Source: Muribaculaceae bacterium (GTDB taxonomy: Bacteria > Bacteroidota > Bacteroidia > Bacteroidales > Muribaculaceae). Taken from it: DNA of 64,000 nt. Shown in pieces: positions 27,384-35,371 of this stretch; positions within the stretch are counted from its first letter, which is position 1, and each line of letters begins with the position of its first letter. A program made the translations under genes and the position numbers. Location: positions 12,980-76,979 of the forward strand of contig JAHHQT010000001.1 in the NCBI GenBank assembly GCA_020026215.1, given 5' to 3'. The notes under the pieces are model-generated. The model searched no databases. It saw only the letters and a program-made list of their open reading frames with translations, and had not been told where the DNA came from.

Positions 27384-27965
27384 TTATTTTCCGCATTTTT
27401 CTTTGATAGCAGCTTTGATGTCATCAAAAATACTTTCAACTGTACCCATGCCCTTGATACCCAAGTAGCAGCCTTCTTCTACGTAGAAATCGTGCAAAGG
27501 TTGAGTTTGTGAGTGATATACATTCAAACGTTGTTTGATAGTTTCCATGTTGTCGTCGCTTCTACCTGATTCTTCACCACGTTTAAGCAAACGAGTAATC
27601 AATTCTTGTTCTTCTACTTCCAAACCTACAACAGCATCAACTTGAGCGTTGCGTTCAGCCAACATAGCTTTCAAAGCCTTAGCTTGGTTGATTGTTCTTG
27701 GGAAACCGTCAAAAATTACACCGTCTTTAGCTTCTGGAGTATTATCCAAAATATCCGCAAGGATGCTAACCATCAAATCGTCAGGAATCAAGTTTCCTTT
27801 AGAAATGTAGCTTTCTGCTACTTTACCAAGTTCTGTACCACGAGCTATATGGTCACGCAATACTTCACCTGTAGAAATATGGAACAAACCATAGTTAGCA
27901 ATCAAATTCTCGCTCTGAGTACCTTTCCCAGAACCCGGAGCACCAAAAATTACAATATTAAACAT
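27384..27965 (-). CDS. adk: Adenylate kinase
   Basis: 193 residues, the short-LID form. P-loop GAPGSGKGT at residues 8-16, DGFPRTINQA and RGEESGRSDDN are the expected motifs. It balances AMP, ADP and ATP. It lies downstream of hpt on the same strand but a terminator-like hairpin separates them. Confidence 0.95.
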   Translation of the reverse strand: MFNIVIFGAPGSGKGTQSENLIANYGLFHISTGEVLRDHIARGTELGKVAESYISKGNLIPDDLMVSILADILDNTPEAKDGVIFDGFPRTINQAKALKAMLAERNAQVDAVVGLEVEEQELITRLLKRGEESGRSDDNMETIKQRLNVYHSQTQPLHDFYVEEGCYLGIKGMGTVESIFDDIKAAIKEKCGK

Positions 27966-27992
27966 TTTTTCGTTACTTAGATTAATCTAGAA

Positions 27993-28034
27993 ACCTAAAA
28001 AAATGTTCGTCGAGAGTGATTTCGACGAACATTA
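27993..28034 (-). terminator. Hairpin between hpt and adk
   Basis: AATGTTCGTCGA / TCGACGAACATT (28002-28013 with 28022-28033). On the minus strand it is followed by seven T. It should stop or dampen transcription from hpt into adk; no convincing promoter follows. Confidence 0.7.
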
Positions 28035-28044
28035 GATTTATTAA

Positions 28045-28587
28045 TTATTTGTTACTTTCCAAAATGTAAATGTCTTTCAAATTCCTTGCTTGTTCATCTA
28101 AATCCAAGCCATAACCAAGGATGAATTTAGAAGGAATTTCAAAGCAGCAATAGTCAACTTTTGCATCAACTTTTGCAGAATCAGGCTTAACCAGCAACGA
28201 AGCGAACTTCACTTCGGCAGGGTTCAATTTCTTTATTTCCTCTACCAACTGTACAGCTGTATAGCCTGTATCAACGATATCTTCAACAATCACTACAGTA
28301 CGTCCTGTGATGTCCATGTCCAATCCCAACATCTTTCTCACAGTACCTGTTGAAGTTGTTCCCGAATATGACTTGTAGCGGATAAATGAGATTTCAGCAG
28401 GGAAATCTATTTTACGGAACAAATCAGCGGCAAAGATAAAAGCGCCATTAAGTACGCAGACAAACAAAGGATTTTTTCCTTCACAGTCCTTCTTGATTTC
28501 TTGAGCTACTTCTTGTATTCTCTTTTGAATCTCTTCGTTTGTAATATACGGTACAAACGTTTTGTCACCAATAACTACTTTATCCAT
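28045..28587 (-). CDS. hpt: Hypoxanthine phosphoribosyltransferase
   Basis: 180 residues. The PRPP loop [14 protein letters not shown] and the flexible-loop SYSGTTSTG are characteristic. It salvages hypoxanthine and guanine to nucleotides. A TAATTTTG box lies at 28607-28614 on the minus strand. Both it and adk act in purine nucleotide balance. Confidence 0.93.
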   Translation of the reverse strand: MDKVVIGDKTFVPYITNEEIQKRIQEVAQEIKKDCEGKNPLFVCVLNGAFIFAADLFRKIDFPAEISFIRYKSYSGTTSTGTVRKMLGLDMDITGRTVVIVEDIVDTGYTAVQLVEEIKKLNPAEVKFASLLVKPDSAKVDAKVDYCCFEIPSKFILGYGLDLDEQARNLKDIYILESNK

Positions 28588-28699
28588 GTTTTCGTTGAAT
28601 ATTGTGCAAAATTACAAATATTTATAGACCCAGACAATACAAAAGCCATGAATTTTCAAATTAACAAGTGCTAAAAGCCCAACAGACAGACCAATAAAC

Positions 28700-28739
28700 A
28701 AGAAACGTTTCATCTCTCAAACGAGATAAAACGTTTCTT
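28700..28739 (-). terminator. Terminator-like hairpin
   Basis: AAGAAACGTTT and AAACGTTTCTT with an inner ATCTC / GAGAT stem; weak T-tract (TTTCTTGTTTATT) on the minus strand. Confidence 0.55.
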
Positions 28740-28968
28740 CCTAAATCGAAGTTATACCCTACGTCTATATCTTGGTTATCTTCTAAAACTATAATATAAT
28801 AATTAGGGGAAATTTGCGAGCTTAATTTGTTTCTCAAGGAGAAAGGTATCAGATTTTATATAATTATGAATGTTATTATTTCTATTAGTATACATTTGGC
28901 ACAACTCCCAATACCAAATAAAAAAAACAAAATAGAAAGTGTGGAGTTGATTCCATCTATCCATTTTG

Positions 28969-29091
28969 TTAGAAGGCTGTGGTAAACCCGAAGAAAAACA
29001 GACAATGAAAAGCCCCACACTTGAAAAGATATACAATATAGTTCACTGCCAATAACAGCGAACTAAATCTTAACAAGTCTATCAGTTTCAT
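28969..29091 (-). CDS. Possible 40-residue hydrophobic peptide
   Basis: ATG at 29091 is preceded at 7 bases by a strong AGGAAGG ribosome-binding site, and about 90 bases downstream of a complete promoter. The product MKLIDLLRFSSLLLAVNYIV continues hydrophobic to a stop after 40 codons. It could be a small membrane peptide or the broken signal-peptide start of a decayed gene; the TTG-started 77-codon frame that overlaps it may be the remainder. Confidence 0.3.
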   Translation of the reverse strand: MKLIDLLRFSSLLLAVNYIVYLFKCGAFHCLFFFGFTTAF

Positions 29092-29183
29092 CTTGTCCTT
29101 CCTTCATTAAAACTACCACATTTCTAACTCGGACAATGTGAAAACACTTTCTAAATTTCCTAAATAGCTTACCTATTCAATGG

Positions 29184-29215
29184 CAAAGATACTGATTTCG
29201 TTTTTATTTATCAAA
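29184..29215 (-). promoter_or_regulatory. Promoter with no recognised gene
   Basis: Minus strand: TTTG (29212-29215), 20 bases, TATCTTTG (29184-29191). Both elements are exact. Confidence 0.65.
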
Positions 29216-29325
29216 ACTATAAATCAAAAAAATTAGGTTTTCCGACAATCAAGACAAATAAAACAAGGTTCATAGAACCGCACCGAATAGCGTTTCTGTC
29301 TATAATCTTTTGTATCGGGACGGAT

Positions 29326-29367
29326 AAAAAAGAACTACGTCCTCCCGATATATCAGAAAGACGTAGT
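29326..29367 (-). terminator. Terminator hairpin in the gene-poor stretch
   Basis: ACTACGTC / GACGTAGT with an 18-base loop, followed on the minus strand by TTCTTTTTTATCC. Confidence 0.6.
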
Positions 29368-29461
29368 TTCCTTTAAGATTGCAACCGCTTACACTACACT
29401 TGGGTAAATCAAGGCAATAACATTAATGAATACACTCGTCGTTTTTTTACTAAAAAATGAC

Positions 29462-29501
29462 AAAAAAATTAAATCCGACTAATCTCACGATCCATCGGAT
29501 T
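29462..29501 (-). terminator. Terminator closing the upstream gene-less unit
   Basis: AATCCGA / TCGGATT (29472-29478 with 29495-29501) followed on the minus strand by TTAATTTTTTT. Confidence 0.6.
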
Positions 29502-30037
29502 CCTTAACCTATGATTCACTTATTTGTTGTTGTTGCTTTCTTATCTAATAGGATGATATCAAATAAATTATCAATTAACTTGCATTTCTCAGACTTGTAG
29601 GAAATGTTTTTAATATGGGCTATTTCCTATTTTGTCCATGCTTTTTGATACATCCTCTTTGCGACAGGTCATCATTTTTATTCCAACTCATTGGAAAGAC
29701 AGTCTGTCACGAATATCTTTTTGGGCTCAGAAAAGAGAAAACTCTCATTTCCAAAAACCGATAAATTTCATACCTGATAATTGCAAGGAAATCATTTGAT
29801 GATAATGGAACCGACCAACTTAGACATCAGCACATTTGCCAAAAATGAAGACCAATTAAACAAACTCTCCTTGTTCACTCACATGCTAAAGAATTAGCAT
29901 TTATTGATAGACAGAAGATGTCTGTTGCTATTATATGTTTATTAAAATAAAGGGGCATTGAACGGACTCTTATGAATATTAAGAAATTTTAATGTTTAAT
30001 GGTTTTATTTTAATACGCACAGGATTGTAATTCGCTA

Positions 30038-30068
30038 CAAAGATACATAAGAATTCTCTATTTACAAA
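30038..30068 (-). promoter_or_regulatory. Promoter with no recognised gene, divergent from nagB
   Basis: Minus strand: TTTG (30065-30068), 19 bases, TATCTTTG (30038-30045), both exact. The roughly 570 bases from here to the terminator at 29462-29501 hold only very short frames. The start of the transcript (ATTAAAATAAAACCATTAAA) looks like leaders of Bacteroidales susC-type genes, which suggests genes lost by deletion. Confidence 0.6.
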
Positions 30069-30077
30069 TAATTTTTA

Positions 30078-30085
30078 TAATTTTG
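30078..30085 (+). promoter_or_regulatory. -7 box of nagB
   Basis: TAATTTTG, giving an 80-base leader. It lies back to back with the minus-strand promoter at 30038-30068. Confidence 0.5.
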
Positions 30086-30167
30086 CCTAAGAATATTTTT
30101 TGTAACTTAGTAAGCGAAAAAAATTAATTAAAAACTCACAAACATAAACATTTAAACTCTTATTATT

Positions 30168-30980
30168 ATGCGTTTAATTATTGAACCGGACTATGACAAA
30201 GTCTCAAGATGGGCTGCTAACTATGTAGCATCTCGCATCAACGAAGCTAACCCAACAGCTGAAAAACCTTTCGTACTTGGTTGCCCTACAGGTAGTTCTC
30301 CTCTTGGAATGTACAAAAACCTTATCGAACTTAACAAAGCAGGTAAAGTTTCATTCGAAAACGTAGTAACATTCAACATGGATGAATACTGCAACCTTCC
30401 AGAAGATCACTCAGAAAGCTATCATACTTTCATGTGGACTAACTTCTTCAGCCACATCAATATCAAAAAAGAAAACGTTAACATCCTTAACGGTAACGCA
30501 GAAGACCTAGCTGCTGAATGCGCTCGCTACGAAGCTAAAATCGCTTCTTACGGTGGCATCGACCTATTCTTGGGTGGTGTTGGTCCTGACGGACACATCG
30601 CTTTCAACGAACCGGGCTCATCTTTGACTTCTCGCACTCGTATGAAAACTCTTACTCTAGATACTAAAATCGCTAACTCTCGTTTCTTCGACAACGATAT
30701 CAACAAAGTTCCAGAAACAGCATTGACAGTTGGTGTTGGTACAATCATGAGTGCTAAGAGCGTTCTTATCATCGTTAACGGTTACAATAAAGCTCGCGCT
30801 TTGCAACAAGGCGTTGAAGGTGGTGTTTCACAAATGTGGACTATCACAGCATTGCAACTTCACGAAAAAGCAATCATCGTTGCTGACGAAGCTGCTACTA
30901 TGGAATTGAAGGTTGGTACTTACAAATACTTCAAAGACATCGAAGGTAAAAACCTTGACCCAGAAACTCTTTTGAAATAA
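30168..30980 (+). CDS. nagB: Glucosamine-6-phosphate deaminase
   Basis: Converts glucosamine-6-phosphate to fructose-6-phosphate and ammonia. 270 residues with [39 protein letters not shown] (active-site histidine) and [13 protein letters not shown]. Codon use is strongly biased (repeated preferred codons), suggesting high expression. It is a single gene. Confidence 0.95.
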   Translation: MRLIIEPDYDKVSRWAANYVASRINEANPTAEKPFVLGCPTGSSPLGMYKNLIELNKAGKVSFENVVTFNMDEYCNLPEDHSESYHTFMWTNFFSHINIKKENVNILNGNAEDLAAECARYEAKIASYGGIDLFLGGVGPDGHIAFNEPGSSLTSRTRMKTLTLDTKIANSRFFDNDINKVPETALTVGVGTIMSAKSVLIIVNGYNKARALQQGVEGGVSQMWTITALQLHEKAIIVADEAATMELKVGTYKYFKDIEGKNLDPETLLK

Positions 30981-31000
30981 TCACATTTCATATAGAAACA

Positions 31001-31038
31001 AAATCGGCGCAACCCTCATGTTGCGCCGATTTTTTATT
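31001..31038 (+). terminator. nagB terminator
   Basis: AAATCGGCGCAA / TTGCGCCGATTT, then TTTTATTTT. Confidence 0.9.
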
Positions 31039-31099
31039 TTGTAACTATAAATCAATTCTACACTAATCCACAAAGCACAACTTCAAACAAGACCAACAA

Positions 31100-31134
31100 A
31101 AAACCGCCCATCTTTCGGTGGGCGGTTTTGATTT
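31100..31134 (-). terminator. gltX terminator
   Basis: AAAACCGCCCA / TGGGCGGTTTT with an 8-base loop and flanking A/T on the minus strand side. Confidence 0.8.
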
Positions 31135-31149
31135 TATAATCGTGGGAGA

Positions 31150-32667
31150 TTATTTCAAGTTTTCAATACCTGCGCGGACGCGGCGGATAGTTTCTTCTTT
31201 GCCAAGCAATTCAGTAATATCGAACATGTGAGGACCTTTACATTCGCCGACTACTGTCAAACGGAATGCGTTCATCACATTACCCATGTGATATTCTTTT
31301 GCTGTAATCCAACCTAAAACGATTTCTTCTGATGCAGCAGAGCTGAAGTCTTCGATGCCTTCCAATACACCGATTAATTCGTTCATCAAGTCAGGCATTC
31401 CTTCTTTCCAGCGTTTTCTTACGTCTTTTTCGTTGTAAGTAGTTGGAGCTTCGAAGAAGAATTTAGATTGATCCCATAAGTCTTTTACAAAGTTGATACG
31501 GCCTTTCACCAAAGACACTACGCGTGTCACATAGTTCAAGTCTTGGTTTTCGTGTCCGTGTTCAGCAAGGATAGGCAAATACATCTTCGCCAAATCTTCA
31601 TCAGCTTTTTCTTGCAAATATTTGTGGTTGAACCATTTTCCTTTTTCAAAGTCAAATTTGGCACCACTCTTTGAACAGTGTTCGAATGAGAACAATTCAA
31701 TCAAGTGTTCCATTGACATGATTTCTTCATCGTTACCCGGATTCCAGCCCAACAAAGCGAGGAAGTTGATAACAGCTTCAGGAAGATAACCGGATTCACG
31801 GTATCCCGAAGAGATTTCACCTGATTTAGGGTCCTTCCATTCCAATGGGAATACAGGGAAACCAAGACGATCTCCATCACGTTTGCTCAATTTACCTTTT
31901 CCGTCCGGTTTCAAAAGCAATGGCAAGTGAACAAATTCAGGCATAGTGTCAGCCCAGCCGAATGCTTCGTAAAGCAACACGTGCAATGGAGCTGATGGCA
32001 ACCATTCCTCACCACGGATAACGTGAGTAATTTTCATCAAGTGGTCATCGACAATGTTAGCCAAGTGATAAGTTGGAAGGTCGTCAGCTGATTTGTAAAG
32101 AACTTTATCGTCAAGGATTGAAGAGTTGATGACAACTTCGCCACGTACCAAGTCATTGACTTTAACGTCGCGGTTCGGTTCAATCAAGAAACGTACAACG
32201 TATTTTTCACCTGCATCCACCAATTTCTTCACTTCTTCTGCCGGCATAGTCAATGAGTTTCTCATTGAGCCACGAGTTTTGGCATCGTATTGGAAATTGG
32301 CGATTTCAGCACGTTTAGCATCCAATTCTTCAGGAGTATCAAATGCGATGTAAGCCTTACCTGCATCCAAAAGTTGTTTGACGTATTTGCGGTAAATGTC
32401 GCGACGTTGTGATTGGCGATATGGGCCATATTCACCACCTTCACGTACACCTTCATCAAATTTGATTCCCAACCAAGCGAACGCTTCATTTATATAATCT
32501 TCCGCTCCAGGAACGAAACGGTTAGAGTCTGTATCTTCGATACGTAGAATAATCTCGCCATTGTGACGACGAGCGAACAAATAATTAAACAAAGCGGTTC
32601 TTACTCCTCCGATGTGCAAAGGGCCTGTTGGCGACGGAGCGAAACGCACTCTTACTTTTCTTTCCAT
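31150..32667 (-). CDS. gltX: Glutamyl-tRNA synthetase
   Basis: 505 residues, class I. HIGH motif HIGG at 18-21 in [20 protein letters not shown], and KMSKS-type motif KLSKRDGDR. It charges tRNA-Glu. It has its own -7 box (TAACTTTG, 32696-32703) and also lies downstream of surE. Confidence 0.96.
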   Translation of the reverse strand: MERKVRVRFAPSPTGPLHIGGVRTALFNYLFARRHNGEIILRIEDTDSNRFVPGAEDYINEAFAWLGIKFDEGVREGGEYGPYRQSQRRDIYRKYVKQLLDAGKAYIAFDTPEELDAKRAEIANFQYDAKTRGSMRNSLTMPAEEVKKLVDAGEKYVVRFLIEPNRDVKVNDLVRGEVVINSSILDDKVLYKSADDLPTYHLANIVDDHLMKITHVIRGEEWLPSAPLHVLLYEAFGWADTMPEFVHLPLLLKPDGKGKLSKRDGDRLGFPVFPLEWKDPKSGEISSGYRESGYLPEAVINFLALLGWNPGNDEEIMSMEHLIELFSFEHCSKSGAKFDFEKGKWFNHKYLQEKADEDLAKMYLPILAEHGHENQDLNYVTRVVSLVKGRINFVKDLWDQSKFFFEAPTTYNEKDVRKRWKEGMPDLMNELIGVLEGIEDFSSAASEEIVLGWITAKEYHMGNVMNAFRLTVVGECKGPHMFDITELLGKEETIRRVRAGIENLK

Positions 32668-32695
32668 TGTTTTGTATTTGTTAAAATATATGGTG

Positions 32696-32703
32696 CAAAG
32701 TTA
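32696..32703 (-). promoter_or_regulatory. -7 box of gltX
   Basis: TAACTTTG on the minus strand, in the 54-base gap after surE, about 29 bases before the gltX start. Confidence 0.55.
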
Positions 32704-32721
32704 GCAAAATATATTTATAAG

Positions 32722-33510
32722 TTATTCATTTTTAAATAGAGTATTGCACTTTGACAAGAATTCGTCGGCACACGGGTCATACATGTCACGGTAAGCGCAA
32801 ACCGGTGAAATTGAAGCATAGCCTCTGTCCAACCAATACAAGTCGGTGTCGGTTGATTCCGGTTCCATGTTCTTGTAACTGCCTGTCAGCATATAGAAAC
32901 TCTGGTCGAACGGATCTTTGTATTCCTTGTATTCTTCCACCCAACGACCACGACAGCAACGAGCCTTTTTGATACCCTTGATATTGCCTCCACCAGGGAA
33001 GTTCACATTCAAGCACATATCGTCGGGAGTTCCATTTTCAATGGCATTTGCCACCAATTCGCGGATATATTTGCGACAAGATTCAAATTCAGCATCGGTA
33101 GGATGAAAAGGAATCAAAGAGAAGCCAATGGAAGGAATTCCCTGCAAAGTACCTTCGAAAGCAGCCCCCATTGTACCTGAATAGACCACACTATTTCCCG
33201 CGTTTGCACCGTGGTTGATACCCGACAACACGACGGCAGGACGACGTTTCACCACCATTGACAAACCCAGTTTTACACAATCCACAGGAGTTCCGTTGAT
33301 GGAATACTTTGTCACGTCTTTCCATCGTCCATGAGCAGTGACACGCAACGGCTGACCGACAGTCAACGAAGCAGAGCCACCCGAACGAGGTCCGTCGGGA
33401 GCGACCATCACCACTTCACCCATATCCATAACACTTTCTGCCAAACGATGTATGCCCTCGGCATTTACGCCATCATCGTTGGTCACAAAAATCAAAGGTC
33501 TATCTGACAT
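32722..33510 (-). CDS. surE: 5'/3'-nucleotidase SurE
   Basis: 262 residues. Metal-binding NDDG at 11-14, GGSASLT, SGINHGANAGNSVVYSGT and NVNFP are family motifs. It dephosphorylates nucleoside monophosphates and is linked to stationary-phase survival. It begins 9 bases after the nucleotidyltransferase gene, so the two form an operon. Confidence 0.93.
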   Translation of the reverse strand: MSDRPLIFVTNDDGVNAEGIHRLAESVMDMGEVVMVAPDGPRSGGSASLTVGQPLRVTAHGRWKDVTKYSINGTPVDCVKLGLSMVVKRRPAVVLSGINHGANAGNSVVYSGTMGAAFEGTLQGIPSIGFSLIPFHPTDAEFESCRKYIRELVANAIENGTPDDMCLNVNFPGGGNIKGIKKARCCRGRWVEEYKEYKDPFDQSFYMLTGSYKNMEPESTDTDLYWLDRGYASISPVCAYRDMYDPCADEFLSKCNTLFKNE

Positions 33511-33519
33511 ATTCTATTT

Positions 33520-34575
33520 TTATAAATTCGATAATTGTTTATTCTTCACTATTTCCTGTGCATGACGGAAGTCGTCGGGCGAACCAATGTCCATCCACAT
33601 TCCGTTGATGGGATGATAAACCACTTTTTTCCTATCTGCAATCAAATCTTCAATCAAATCGGTTGCATCATAAACCACCGCCTCTGGAATATATTTCAAT
33701 GCTGATTTACGAATGATGTAGATACCTGCATTTGCATAATAGTTGTAGGTCGGTTTCTCTTCCAAACCGCAGATATTCGTGCCGTCTGACTTGAAAATGG
33801 CAAACGGTACGGAAACCATATAAGGGATGGCAGCTACCGTCATGTCGGCATTTTTCTCAACGTGGAACATGAACAAATCCTCATAGTTGATGGTAGTCAG
33901 CAAATCGGAATTCATCACAAGAATATTGTCGTGATAGAAATCCTTTACCAATGCCAACGAACCGATTGTACCCAATTTTTCGGGCTCACGGACACATTTC
34001 ACGTCCACTCCACCCACAGGCGTAGCAAAGTGTTCGTCCAACTGTTCGGCAAGATAGTTAGTAGTGACTGAAATATGACGAATGCCATTGCGTGCCAATT
34101 CCTCAACATTATAGTCGATGATAGGCTTGTCGCCGATTTTCAATAACGGTTTCGGTGTGGTCAATGTCAACGGACGCAAGCGTTCACCCCTGCCTCCTGC
34201 CATCAATACGGCATCCAAAGGAAGTATGGAATGGAATTCTGTAAAGTCGTAAACCTCGGCAATATGCCCGTCCTCATTCAAGGCAGGGACCAATGTAATT
34301 TTACGTTCTCTGATTTCACGCACTTTCGCCAAATCAATGTTTCCCGCATTCAAGAAAGCAAACGAGCGGTGCATGATTTCTTCCACCGACACATCTGTTT
34401 CCTTTCCGGCAATCAACGCCCTTCGGATATCACCATCCGTAAGCGTGCCGACCATGCGCTCATCCTTATCCAAAACAAGAAGCACCATGTTCTGCCCCGA
34501 CAACTCGTTCAACTTGCAAAGTGCATCAAGCAGTGTAGCTTTTTCTGTGATTAAATGTTTATTCCATTCGTACAT
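33520..34575 (-). CDS. CBS-domain sugar-1-phosphate nucleotidyltransferase (PtmE-like)
   Basis: 351 residues: a CBS pair (about 8-115, with MVGTLTDGDIRRALI) followed by an NTP-transferase domain with LMAGGRGERLRPLT, KPLLKIGDKPIIDYN and MWMDIGSPDDFRHA. This architecture matches Campylobacter PtmE, a glucosamine-1-phosphate guanylyltransferase of legionaminate synthesis. The other genes of that pathway are not in the window, so the substrate stays open. I use the ATG at 34575 rather than the in-frame GTG at 34581: AAAGG sits at good distance. The leader is strongly structured (34609-34668). Confidence 0.82.
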   Translation of the reverse strand: MYEWNKHLITEKATLLDALCKLNELSGQNMVLLVLDKDERMVGTLTDGDIRRALIAGKETDVSVEEIMHRSFAFLNAGNIDLAKVREIRERKITLVPALNEDGHIAEVYDFTEFHSILPLDAVLMAGGRGERLRPLTLTTPKPLLKIGDKPIIDYNVEELARNGIRHISVTTNYLAEQLDEHFATPVGGVDVKCVREPEKLGTIGSLALVKDFYHDNILVMNSDLLTTINYEDLFMFHVEKNADMTVAAIPYMVSVPFAIFKSDGTNICGLEEKPTYNYYANAGIYIIRKSALKYIPEAVVYDATDLIEDLIADRKKVVYHPINGMWMDIGSPDDFRHAQEIVKNKQLSNL

Positions 34576-34608
34576 ATTCACAAACCTTTATTTCATGCAA
34601 AGACTCGA

Positions 34609-34668
34609 ATCATAGAGCCGTGCATCCCACCGTGATTTCTCACCCGCAGGCACATACCACTCTATGAT
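34609..34668 (-). promoter_or_regulatory. Structured 5' leader, candidate riboswitch or regulatory RNA
   Basis: On the minus strand the transcript should begin at about 34668, right at ATCATAGAG (34660-34668), which pairs perfectly with CTCTATGAT (34609-34617). Inside are GTGC (34650-34653) / GCAC (34620-34623) and GTGA (34640-34643) / TCAC (34632-34635) closing a GAAA tetraloop. Purine-rich GCGGGTGA and GGTGGGATGCACGG segments lie between the helices. Three nested helices in 60 bases directly at the 5' end, ahead of the PtmE-like gene, resemble a small aptamer. I could not match it to a riboswitch class I know. Confidence 0.5.
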
Positions 34669-34672
34669 AGTA

Positions 34673-34680
34673 CAAATATA
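34673..34680 (-). promoter_or_regulatory. -7 box of the nucleotidyltransferase-surE operon
   Basis: TATATTTG on the minus strand; the predicted start point falls on the first base pairs of the structured leader. Confidence 0.6.
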
Positions 34681-34721
34681 ACAATTTAAGCCTAAAAATC
34701 CGTGGAAATCAGCAAAAAAGA

Positions 34722-34750
34722 ATGGCGCACCATTTTCTGATGCGCCATAA
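34722..34750 (-). terminator. Terminator of the repeat lipoprotein gene
   Basis: ATGGCGCA / TGCGCCAT, followed on the minus strand by TCTTTTTTGC. Confidence 0.75.
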
Positions 34751-34765
34751 ATATACATTAAAGCA

Positions 34766-35179
34766 CTATTGTCCTGAAATTGGAATTACACCTCTCTGCT
34801 CTTCCTTAAAACTCCATTGAACTTGATATGTACTTCCCGAGACCTTGTCCAATAAAATAAAATTATAGAAATTCTTGGTTGGATATAATTCAAAACGCCC
34901 ATTAGTTTTTCCTTCAGCCAATATTGCATCAGACAACACCAACTCAACTTGTGAACTTTTTTCATCTATACTCCAATGCTCTTGCCAAAGTTGACCTGTT
35001 CGTGTATCCAACTTTAAGAAAGTCCAAATATTCTCCGTAGGATATAATTTAAAAGAAGTCGATTCATAAGCCGTTGCCGGAACTGGCATCGGAATTTGTT
35101 GTGGCTTTTCTTGACACGATGATATTCCCAAAACCATTACCACAGTGCAAACTAAACTAAATACAATTTGTTTTCTCAT
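34766..35179 (-). CDS. Small lipoprotein with two copies of a YPTxN...W repeat
   Basis: 137 residues. Signal ending VLGISSC (lipobox). Two repeats of about 30 residues: FKLYPTENIWTFLKLDTRTG ending WQEHWS, and FELYPTKNFYNFILLDKVSG ending YQVQWS. This repeat is common in uncharacterised Bacteroidetes proteins. It is the next gene after susD on the same strand, with a terminator between, so it may be independently transcribed (TATCTTTA-like box upstream). Role unknown. Confidence 0.75.
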   Translation of the reverse strand: MRKQIVFSLVCTVVMVLGISSCQEKPQQIPMPVPATAYESTSFKLYPTENIWTFLKLDTRTGQLWQEHWSIDEKSSQVELVLSDAILAEGKTNGRFELYPTKNFYNFILLDKVSGSTYQVQWSFKEEQRGVIPISGQ

Positions 35180-35321
35180 AATATTCTGAATTTATCAAAC
35201 AATAATCATCCATACGCCCCATATCCATTCTTAGTTCTCAACAAATGACAACTAACAACCATCAATTAGGTCAGATATAAAGATAGTAAATTATATCCAA
35301 TCTCTATTATAATAAAACAAA

Positions 35322-35352
35322 AAAGCGCACCCCGAAGGATGCGCTTTAAGTG
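35322..35352 (-). terminator. susCD terminator
   Basis: AAAGCGCA / TGCGCTTT, followed on the minus strand by a T run. Confidence 0.8.
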
Positions 35353-35371
35353 AATTATTTTATCTTGGATT

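Larger units (their letters stand above)
28588..30167. other. 1.58-kb AT-rich stretch with no confident gene
   Basis: Between hpt and nagB no reading frame of convincing length or composition exists on either strand. The longest, 28803-29036 minus (77 codons), begins at TTG and resembles nothing known. What can be seen are two complete minus-strand promoters (29184-29215 and 30038-30068) and three minus-strand terminator hairpins (28700-28739, 29326-29367, 29462-29501). These define short transcription units without recognisable products: decayed genes, small ORFs or non-coding RNAs. Confidence 0.7.

Noticed and set aside
28803..29036. 77-codon frame on the minus strand
   Set aside because: Starts at TTG, overlaps a better-supported ATG in another frame, and the product has no recognisable feature.
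29638..29799. About 53-codon plus-strand frame beginning ATG CTT TTT
   Set aside because: No ribosome-binding site or promoter, opposite to the two strong promoters, and no recognisable product.
33520..34575. Legionaminic-acid gene cluster
   Set aside because: Only the PtmE-like gene is present; surE and gltX follow, and no NeuB/NeuA-like genes are in the window.
34585..34668. tRNA-like reading of the structured leader
   Set aside because: A TTCGAGTC piece recalls a T-loop but the flanking bases do not pair and no anticodon arm exists.
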